From positions 124,001 through 188,000 of the forward strand of contig NZ_JBEFZF010000005.1 of assembly GCF_046524175.1 (NCBI RefSeq): a DNA stretch of 64,000 bases, written 5' to 3'. A program made the position numbers and the translations under genes. Of this stretch, positions 52,801-59,442 are shown piece after piece (within the stretch, counting starts at the first letter, position 1; each line of letters opens with the position of its first letter). Source of the stretch: Spongiivirga sp046524175 (GTDB taxonomy: Bacteria > Bacteroidota > Bacteroidia > Flavobacteriales > Flavobacteriaceae). The notes beneath the pieces were generated by a model, which saw nothing but the letters and a program-made list of their open reading frames with translations, was not told the DNA's origin and searched no databases.

Positions 52801-55800
52801 TTAAATTCGGCAATCAGTGGTCCTAGAAACTATGAAGCTGAAGAGAGTATTACCTTAAGCCGAGGGTTTCATGCCACCGGAAGCAATGGCGCATTTAGTG
52901 CGCTCATCATTCCGCCAGATCAACAACCAGGAGAATCAGGCTATGCGGGTGTTTTCGATGTACTTTTAAAAAGCATGAGTCGTGAAGATGTTTTAACCGG
53001 TGTGGTCACATCAGAATCGTATGTATATGACTCGTATAATAATCCTACCACCACAACCACTACTTTTCCCGGCGGGAGCAGAAAAACGACCTATACCTAT
53101 AAAAATAATGAGAGTGCAACCAATAAGGAGTATCATATCGGGCGTGCGACCAGAATGACAGAAAGCGCCACACTAAATGGCAATTCGTTTAGTACAGAAA
53201 CCCAGTATACCTATGCGAATAACCTAGTTACGGAAACCAAGCGAAAGGGTAACGGCACCTCTTGGATTACAGAAACTTTTGTTCACGACATCTTTGGTAA
53301 CATTACTAGCAAAACCATTAATGCAGATGGTGTTGACCCTAGAACAGAAAGCTTTACCTATGATACAGGGGGTCGATTTATCATAAAAGCAACCGATGTC
53401 GAAGGTCTAGAAACCCACTTTGTATATAATGCTGCAACCGGTGATTTACAAAGTACAACGGACCCCTATAACTTAACCCATAGTTTTACCTATGACAAAT
53501 GGAACAGACTTCTTACAGAAACAGATTATTTAGGAAATGTCACAACTCATGAATACAATCAGCAACAACAAGGCTGGTTAGAGCTGCGTACCGATCATCC
53601 TGATGGGGGTAAAGAATACTCACTTATTCACCCTATGGGTTGGCCAGCGAAATCGGGAGTGTTGAGCCTTAATAATGAATGGGTGGAAACCGAAACAAAA
53701 TATGATGTTGCTGGTAGGACCATTGCTCAAAGTCAACCGTATACCGGCTCTGCAAGTCAATGGACAACCACTGGCTATGATCAATACGGCCGTATGGTAT
53801 CACAACAGTTACATACCGGTCGTTCGATTAGTATGACCTATTCCGGCCTTACGGTAACCGTAAATGATGGGGTAAAAACAACCGTAACCACTGCAGATGC
53901 ATTGGGTAATCGTGTTCAAGTATCTGATCCTGGAGGTACAGTAAACTATACCTACTATCCTACCGGAGCGATGAAAATTGCTAATTACGAAACACACCAG
54001 GTAAGCGTTACCATCGATGGTTGGGGTCGTAAGAAAAGTTTAAACGATCCTTCAGCAGGCACCTATAGCTATACCTATAATAATTATGGAGAGTTACTAA
54101 CTGAAGTAGGACCAAAAGGCACTACCAGTTATACATATGACCCCGTAGGTAAAGTAACCAATAAAACCATCAATGGTGACCAAACTAATTTAACCTTAGA
54201 TTATGTATACGACAATGTGACAAAATTGCCAACGGCAATGAATGGGCAAGATCATATTAATAATCATGCATACACCTACGCCTATGAATATGACCAATAC
54301 CAGCGCCCAGATTATGTAAAAGAAACTACCGGTTTAGCCGAGTTTGAAAAAACCATTACTTATGATGGTTTTGGTCGTGTTGATAAAGAAACTACAACCG
54401 CTAAAAATTTAGGTACGGGTGATTTTAAAACCATACGTACCCGCAATGAATATGATACCTCCGGACTGCTAAAAGCCCTTTGGGATGATATTAACCCTGT
54501 AAAACTATGGCAGCTAGACCAGTTAAATGCGCGAGGGCAGGCATTATCGATAACTCTTGGTAATGGCTATACTAGTGCGATGGAGTATGATGCCTATGGC
54601 TATCTAACTAAAATTGAAGATAAAGAAAATGACAATAACAACCCAACGGTTGCCTTACACACAACCTATAGTTTTGACCAACAACGGGGCACACTTCTTA
54701 GTCGTGAAAATGTTGGGCTTAATTGGCAAGAAAATTTTCAGTATGACCACCTAGATCGGTTAACTACCATAAGTGGCAGTGCTACAAAAACGATGACCTA
54801 CGATAACCGAGGTCGTATTACTAATAATACTGACATAGGCACTTACAATTATGTGGCTGGCGCTAAACAATATCAACTAGCCAATATCGAACCGGATGTT
54901 GCCGGCGAAACTTATTTTGAGCAGCACCCTACCCAACAAATTACCTACAATAGCTTTAAAAAACCGGTAGACATACACCAGCAAGGACATGGTCGGGTAA
55001 GTTTTGAATATGGCCCCTTAATGAATCGCGCACATGCCTATTACGGTGGTGAAGATGAAGATAAATTACAACGTCGTTACCACAAGCATTATTCTGCCAT
55101 TATCCCGGCAGAAATTGTGGAAGATACGGATAATGGCAGTGTAAAAATCATTACTTATATTGGTGGTGATGGCTATACGGCACCAATGGCCCATATTAAA
55201 ACAACAGGAGTGGGGGCAATTGACGAATTTCATTACCTGCACCGGGATTATTTGGGCAGCATTATGGCCATTACCGACTCTAATGGTACCCTAAAAGAAG
55301 AGCGCCAATTTGGTGCCTGGGGTACAGTTGATAAATTTATAAATAGTAGTGGTGGCACTAGTTTTGACCATACTGCTTTATTAGGTAGAGGTTACACGGG
55401 GCATGAACACTTTTTTGAAGTGAGCTTAATACATATGAATGGCCGTATGTACGACCCCCAATTAGGCCGCTTTTTATCACCCGACAATTATATCCAAGAC
55501 CCCTACAACCCGCAAAACTATAACAGATATGGTTATGCATATAACAACCCTTTGATGTATGTTGATCCTAGTGGTGAATTTTTCTTAGGAGGGGCAGAAG
55601 TACCTCTTCTGGTTTCTCTTGTGAGTGCAATATTTGTTGGTGCCGCAGCATATGCAATAGGGTCATTTGTAAAAACCTACCTTCTTAGTACACCTAAACC
55701 AGAGCAAATTGCGCCAAATCCTGGTAATACAACAGCAACAAATACCAGCTCAAGCGCTGCCAGCTCCTCCCGAGAATCGAGGGGGAATGGAGATTTGAAC

Positions 55801-56517
55801 GCAGAATCACCATCTTGGTTTTCGCAGTACTGGGAAGGAGCCAAAAATGGATACTCGAGGTTTTATGGTGATATCAAACGCTCCGTTGTTAATCAATATA
55901 ATAAAATCGTCAACGACCCTTGGGGGGCATGGACTGATGGTTTAAAAGATGGAGCCAAGAATCTTATTCCAGGGTATATGCCTTACAAAATGATCGTAGA
56001 ACCTCATGTTGATAGAATAAGTTCCGTATATAATGGTATCAAAGCTTTTGGTAATGGTGACTATTATGGAGCGGGAGACATTATAGGTTATCAAGCAGCT
56101 GGTGACCAATTAGACGCCGGTTTAACATTAGCTACAGCTGGAGGAGGATCTTTGGTAGCGAAAGGTTTTTCTAGGGGTGTTTCTACATTGGCAAAAGGGG
56201 GAAGTAAATGGTGGATTAAGGGAAAAAGGAAATCTTCGCTAAATACAATGAGGGAAGGAAGGTTTGCAGTAGAGTCGGTTGATGGTACAGTTTCGCGAAA
56301 CTTCAGTGATGCTCTTAGAGCAGAAATTAATAGGATTGGTCAGAAACATGGGTGCCATACATGTGGTACTAAAACTCCAAATGGAAAATACATCCCTGAT
56401 CATCAACCATCCATTAAACTAAAACCAGAAGGGCCATTTAAACTATTTCCACATTGCCCTAGATGCTCAGTACTCCAAGGGGGTCAGGTTAATAATGCAC
56501 TTAATCATAATCACTAA
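49852..56517 (+). CDS. RHS/SpvB polymorphic toxin with C-terminal HNH-like nuclease
   Basis: A 2,221-residue secreted toxin. Order: signal peptide (ends ALSQ); SpvB/TcaC-type N-terminal domain (PSGALTYNIPIDIPVG, SLNYNSQAGNGLAGWGW); FG-GAP/VCBS calcium-binding repeats (DISGDGKMDF, DGDGLSDV, DANGDGKSDI, DYNGDGKADF, DINADGKTDI); YD repeats from about 1,000; the RHS core ending GRMYDPQLGRFLSPDNYIQ and YVDPSGEFF (about 1,904). The variable tip (1,910-2,221) has a hydrophobic stretch, then a zinc-site nuclease with CHTCGTK (about 2,167), PDHQP and CPRC, in the HNH/His-Me-finger style. RHS shells encapsulate such tips for delivery; the preceding T9SS partner suggests an export route. Confidence 0.9.
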   Translation: MKKIILLTITVLFHVVALSQKSSVSKQIEGKVISNNTYKLEDTSKASKKQTVNLSSRGGGTVNGGTEGMVSVTPSGALTYNIPIDIPVGIQGVEPNISLNYNSQAGNGLAGWGWDIAGLSVITRIPSTKFHDNEIDPVDFDLMDRFSLDGQRLILKTGSYGGNGAVYQTENYSNIKIISYGTNTISGVTGPKYFKVIYPSGSIAMYGYNDDSRSHMDYAISYFENPQGIKINYVYESSNNKIRINSISYGSRNSSGGINQINFNYATRLQPTQAYINGVKFIGDRRLTAINVLSNQIGYRNYTLSYGTTNLSYDKLTYLTERSGDNTQQRNSISFGYGLQESEITEVVKEYNQLSVENLEQRNANVVTTDISGDGKMDFIVYPTFGPDNKKKFWYFESDNNLAGTNPATEVNTGSFIDILPVNALNHQGKMLASQGVAVVQKNGNTQVRFKVFSQGAPSSGSNIGEWYSKTWDIPTYTTQSDCDLPAYENPTDQKYISGDFDGDGLSDVIAITYPYSYQNCVEEDLAPGETCGGNGGGNPAARGENKTQTTQNSSGNYCCECSTINKSNSAVNLIKLDRRLSSNYASSIGNLSTGISYSDRIVVLDANGDGKSDILQFKDGFVNVYSLNQNNSSIRLLWRTIDSKIDRDFPIMPGDYNGDGKADFMVPHGNNNKNFSLFFSSGTGFVKFDKLQPFEYKNTDYNGSGTLYGYSLIPVDINADGKTDIISYNTTTYNGNSNGIQKIVLYKNKGVTIVDSNPVFVAGGSREITGNTKHFPIPIFLTSNKQNANLEFASISNKWVTSFGFTEDHRKHISLERIVNNGIETTIEYNQINKYADSNNNNDPHPFYIESYSQNYPFVNVNIAPSFRVVNRVTEKTQSSTDRITRYKDFKYEGAVSNTEGLGFIGFEVLKQTNWYGDGVGTLWSMSKHEPSYRGAVMQQWVATSPQSIPGTYISKTDYVYDTKLIANPGSPSAPDYQATINLNSAISGPRNYEAEESITLSRGFHATGSNGAFSALIIPPDQQPGESGYAGVFDVLLKSMSREDVLTGVVTSESYVYDSYNNPTTTTTTFPGGSRKTTYTYKNNESATNKEYHIGRATRMTESATLNGNSFSTETQYTYANNLVTETKRKGNGTSWITETFVHDIFGNITSKTINADGVDPRTESFTYDTGGRFIIKATDVEGLETHFVYNAATGDLQSTTDPYNLTHSFTYDKWNRLLTETDYLGNVTTHEYNQQQQGWLELRTDHPDGGKEYSLIHPMGWPAKSGVLSLNNEWVETETKYDVAGRTIAQSQPYTGSASQWTTTGYDQYGRMVSQQLHTGRSISMTYSGLTVTVNDGVKTTVTTADALGNRVQVSDPGGTVNYTYYPTGAMKIANYETHQVSVTIDGWGRKKSLNDPSAGTYSYTYNNYGELLTEVGPKGTTSYTYDPVGKVTNKTINGDQTNLTLDYVYDNVTKLPTAMNGQDHINNHAYTYAYEYDQYQRPDYVKETTGLAEFEKTITYDGFGRVDKETTTAKNLGTGDFKTIRTRNEYDTSGLLKALWDDINPVKLWQLDQLNARGQALSITLGNGYTSAMEYDAYGYLTKIEDKENDNNNPTVALHTTYSFDQQRGTLLSRENVGLNWQENFQYDHLDRLTTISGSATKTMTYDNRGRITNNTDIGTYNYVAGAKQYQLANIEPDVAGETYFEQHPTQQITYNSFKKPVDIHQQGHGRVSFEYGPLMNRAHAYYGGEDEDKLQRRYHKHYSAIIPAEIVEDTDNGSVKIITYIGGDGYTAPMAHIKTTGVGAIDEFHYLHRDYLGSIMAITDSNGTLKEERQFGAWGTVDKFINSSGGTSFDHTALLGRGYTGHEHFFEVSLIHMNGRMYDPQLGRFLSPDNYIQDPYNPQNYNRYGYAYNNPLMYVDPSGEFFLGGAEVPLLVSLVSAIFVGAAAYAIGSFVKTYLLSTPKPEQIAPNPGNTTATNTSSSAASSSRESRGNGDLNAESPSWFSQYWEGAKNGYSRFYGDIKRSVVNQYNKIVNDPWGAWTDGLKDGAKNLIPGYMPYKMIVEPHVDRISSVYNGIKAFGNGDYYGAGDIIGYQAAGDQLDAGLTLATAGGGSLVAKGFSRGVSTLAKGGSKWWIKGKRKSSLNTMREGRFAVESVDGTVSRNFSDALRAEINRIGQKHGCHTCGTKTPNGKYIPDHQPSIKLKPEGPFKLFPHCPRCSVLQGGQVNNALNHNH
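52786..52914 (+). other. Coathanger-like insert within the RHS protein
   Basis: Inside the toxin, residues about 979-1,021 (starting near AISGPRNYEAEESITLS and RGFHATGSNGAFSALII) interrupt the YD-repeat region. They resemble the short beta-solenoid 'three-coathanger' motif that often precedes sorting domains in secreted Bacteroidota proteins. Motif match is by eye. Confidence 0.5.
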
Positions 56518-56526
56518 ATTTATGAA

Positions 56527-57129
56527 ATGAAAAATTATTTATACATCGGCGAAAATATTGGAAGAATTTTTGCTTTATTTTCGGAAAATCATGTTTCAAA
56601 TTGGAAAGGATATTCCGAGGATGAAAATCAAGATAGCGATTACAATGATTTGATCGAAATAATAAATTTTGATGAAACCGATTTAACTCATTATAAAAAT
56701 CGAAATAGTGACTACTATATCTTTTTTAGCATGAGTACTAAAATTGAAATTTTCAAAAACTTAAATAGCTTATTAATTCTCGATGGTTTTTTTTTCAATC
56801 AGAAGTTAAAAACAGAAAACATATTAGAAATAAATGAAGTTAAAAAGCTTGACCATAAAATTAAAATTGAAAGATCGAGGACCATTATTATGGATGCTGC
56901 TTGCTCCGGAAAAGATATCAACATTTCAGATAAAAAAAGTGGAGTTTACGGAATGGAAAAAACAAAAGTTAACTATTATGCCATTGTTGAATTAGAACCA
57001 GGGCTATATGATTCTAAAGTTGTTGATGTTAGTGTTAAAGTTGAAAATGGAATTGATGTTTTATCAGGAATTAAAATCGATAAACTAGCCCCTGCAACCA
57101 CAAGTCCCGATAGCTATCGTGGTGACTAG
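56527..57129 (+). CDS. Probable immunity protein for the RHS toxin
   Basis: A 200-residue cytoplasmic, AT-rich, acidic-to-neutral protein with no signal peptide, starting 9 bp after the toxin gene. No family is recognised. Position directly after a polymorphic toxin tip, small size and composition unlike its neighbours are the standard signs of the cognate immunity gene. Segments such as YLYIGENIGRIFALF and SDYYIFFSMSTK suggest an alpha/beta fold. Pairing is by position only. Confidence 0.7.
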   Translation: MKNYLYIGENIGRIFALFSENHVSNWKGYSEDENQDSDYNDLIEIINFDETDLTHYKNRNSDYYIFFSMSTKIEIFKNLNSLLILDGFFFNQKLKTENILEINEVKKLDHKIKIERSRTIIMDAACSGKDINISDKKSGVYGMEKTKVNYYAIVELEPGLYDSKVVDVSVKVENGIDVLSGIKIDKLAPATTSPDSYRGD

Positions 57130-57164
57130 TAGCAACTATGAGTATGAAATAGTATTTAGTGCAA

Positions 57165-57230
57165 CCAGTTGCAAACTGGCTAGTGCTAAGTTGCAAACTT
57201 CGTACAGTATTGTACTGTTGTGGTTTTTTT
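57165..57230. terminator. Row of three triloop hairpins ending in a T-run
   Basis: Three perfect short hairpins follow one another: CCAGTT-GCA-AACTGG (57165-57179), AAGTT-GCA-AACTT (57188-57200) and ACAGTA-TTG-TACTGT (57204-57218). The first two share the core GTTGCAAAC. A run of seven or more T follows at 57223-57230, so the last can act as a terminator for the toxin operon. The first two serve no obvious terminator role. Confidence 0.6.
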
Positions 57231-57246
57231 ATGAAAGCTTAATACA

Positions 57247-57326
57247 ATACACACCCTCCTTAATCCTCCCTCAAGGGAGGAAACTCATATGGTAGCCGTC
57301 CCCTTAAGGGGACTAAAGGGTTGTGA
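57247..57326. repeat. Gene-less inverted REP-like pair related to the DUF559 ends
   Basis: Two inverted copies of the repeat seen around the DUF559 gene at 10,951-11,400. The left has the head ACACCC and hairpin TCCTCCCTCAAGGGAGGA (57264-57281); the right has the 16-bp perfect palindrome GTCCCCTTAAGGGGAC (57298-57313) and a head reading CACAACCC on the minus strand. Here palindromes face inward and heads outward, the opposite arrangement to the DUF559 cassette. No gene lies between. Confidence 0.7.
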
Positions 57327-57398
57327 ATTTCACTTTTTAATGTTTCGTCTTCATTCTATTGTCTTTTTTAATCCCTATTTTATCCCTAGCTTCACCCT

Positions 57399-58202
57399 AT
57401 GATTTTCGAGCCAACACTCGCCGAGGTAAAAAAACATATTGATCATTATTGGATACTTGAAAATTCAAGTCTATTATCGATGGGTACCACCAAAATGTAC
57501 GCCTATCCGGGTATTACGCCTGATATGATTATTGTCTTAGATGGTTCCTATACGATGACTTATATGGGTAAAACCATCACATCCAATCGAAGTCAGCTTT
57601 TTAGTTTTATTCATAAAGATGTTTTTATGGATTTATCCAACCTTAAAAGTTGCATCATCATCAAGTTCAAATCCCGAGGGTTATCGTCATTAAAACCTTT
57701 TTTAGATGTAAATACCCAGGCCATCATGAGCGATTCTGTCGCTTATGCTGATGAAGTTTTTGGTATAGAAATGGAATTATTAAAAACGCATTTAGCCCGA
57801 CTTGACGCTGAAAAAATGGTTAATGAGCTTGATCAATGGTTCGGAGCGCGATATAAAAAAGAGCGAGAGGGTTTTGTGGTCGAAATGGCGCAAGAAGTAA
57901 GCACCAGTTGCGACATAAAATCGATTATGGAAGCAACCAATTATTCCTATTCAACCTTAGAACGGTATTTCAAGAAAGATACCGGTCTTACCCCTAAACG
58001 CTTTCAGTCACTACAGCGATTTAAAAAAGCCTTACGCGAATTGTATATTACACGAAATCAAGATTGGCAGCATTATGTGACAAAATATGGGTACTATGAT
58101 CAAAGTCATTTTATTAAAGAGATCAAACGGTATACCAACCACACGCCTTCCCAATTATTATCCACTCCAGCTTTTATTGAAGTACGACCTAGCTACATTT
58201 GA
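57399..58202 (+). CDS. AraC-family transcriptional regulator
   Basis: A 267-residue soluble regulator. The N-terminal half is a cupin-like sensor (YAYPGITPDMIIVLDGSYTMTYMG), the C-terminal half an AraC double helix-turn-helix (SIMEATNYSYSTLERYFKKDTGLTPKRFQSLQRF and YVTKYGYYDQSHFIKEIKRYTNHTPSQ). A serine-hydrolase gene begins 63 bp downstream on the same strand and is a plausible target. Confidence 0.9.
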   Translation: MIFEPTLAEVKKHIDHYWILENSSLLSMGTTKMYAYPGITPDMIIVLDGSYTMTYMGKTITSNRSQLFSFIHKDVFMDLSNLKSCIIIKFKSRGLSSLKPFLDVNTQAIMSDSVAYADEVFGIEMELLKTHLARLDAEKMVNELDQWFGARYKKEREGFVVEMAQEVSTSCDIKSIMEATNYSYSTLERYFKKDTGLTPKRFQSLQRFKKALRELYITRNQDWQHYVTKYGYYDQSHFIKEIKRYTNHTPSQLLSTPAFIEVRPSYI

Positions 58203-58265
58203 CGAATTTTTACAATGAGGTCATTATTGAAAACGGCATTTTTGTCATAATCAATAATCAAACGA

Positions 58266-59414
58266 ATGCGATATTTATTTCTTTTTATTACCCTAAGTGT
58301 ATTACAACTAAGTTGTTCGTCATCAAAAAACGTCCAGTACAATGCTGATCCTTCCATACAATTACAACAAATTCTTGAAGATGGTACTACCATTGAAAAT
58401 GGGATAACAGGAATTTCACTCACCGTAATTTCTCCGGAACTGGATATCAATTTTAGTAATGCCACCGGATATGATAGTACAGAAAAAAAGCAAGCTCTTC
58501 AAGTAGAACAACCTTTTCGCATTGCAAGTTTAACTAAGGTGTTTGTAGCCACCGGAATTTTGCGTCTTCATGAAAAAAGCCTGCTTTCTATTGAAGATGT
58601 GATTAGTAAGCACATTTCGCAAGAACATATCGATATCCTAAGGAAAGGAGGCTATAATCCAGATAATATAACCATACGACATTGTTTGATGCACATGAGC
58701 GGACTGTATGATTATGCTGAAGGTGGACCTGATTATATTGAGGAAGCTTCTAAAGATCCTGCGAAGCGATGGACCCGCACTGAGCAAATTCAATTTGCTA
58801 TGGACCATGGAAAACCACAGGGGGCTCCCGGCGAAATCTTTCATTATAGCGATACCGGTTATGTGCTATTAGGGGAGATTATTGAACGATCATTAGATAC
58901 CGGATTGGCAGAGGGGCTGCGTTCACTGCTTAAATTTAATGAGCTCGGCATGTCTTCCACCTATTTAGAAAGTTTAGAAGAACGTCCCGTCAGCCTATTG
59001 CCCAATGTAAAACGCTATATGGAGACAATTGATGCTTCTAATTGGGATAATTCAATCGACTTATATGGTGGTGGGGGGCTCGTTTCGAATACCAAAGACC
59101 TAACTGTCTTTTTACAAGCACTTTTTAATGGAGGTATTTACGAACAAGAGGATACACTACCGATCATGTTGTTAAAAAAAGAGTATAACGGTAACGAAGT
59201 ACCTTCTCAGCGATTGGGTTTTGGTAGTGTAACCGGAAAAAAATCAGGATTAGAAGTCTATTTACACTCCGGGTTTTGGGGTACCTTCTTTATGCATATT
59301 CCCAAATATAACTGCAGTATTGCTATGAATAATACGAATGACGGTGATAATAATGTCTTACAACAAGTAATAGATTATGTGATTTGGCTAGGTGAACAAC
59401 AAAGTAAGCCTTAG
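58266..59414 (+). CDS. Beta-lactamase-family serine hydrolase lipoprotein
   Basis: A 382-residue lipoprotein (signal MRYLFLFITLSVLQLSC). The class C-type active site is S94-L-T-K (RIASLTKVF), Y-S-D in IFHYSDTGYVLLG and a late YLHSGFWG as the third motif. It shares the fold of the protein at 6,848-7,978, but with Y-S-D and H-S-G variants. Probably an esterase or peptidase of the periplasm; the substrate is unknown. It may be controlled by the AraC regulator upstream. Confidence 0.87.
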   Translation: MRYLFLFITLSVLQLSCSSSKNVQYNADPSIQLQQILEDGTTIENGITGISLTVISPELDINFSNATGYDSTEKKQALQVEQPFRIASLTKVFVATGILRLHEKSLLSIEDVISKHISQEHIDILRKGGYNPDNITIRHCLMHMSGLYDYAEGGPDYIEEASKDPAKRWTRTEQIQFAMDHGKPQGAPGEIFHYSDTGYVLLGEIIERSLDTGLAEGLRSLLKFNELGMSSTYLESLEERPVSLLPNVKRYMETIDASNWDNSIDLYGGGGLVSNTKDLTVFLQALFNGGIYEQEDTLPIMLLKKEYNGNEVPSQRLGFGSVTGKKSGLEVYLHSGFWGTFFMHIPKYNCSIAMNNTNDGDNNVLQQVIDYVIWLGEQQSKP

Positions 59415-59442
59415 CCTAAATAGTTATAGTAAGCTCCCAGTT

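Noticed and set aside
51000..55560. Repeats that might be a CRISPR array or DNA satellite
   Set aside because: The periodicity is at protein level (FG-GAP and YD repeats); the DNA copies are diverged and without spacers.
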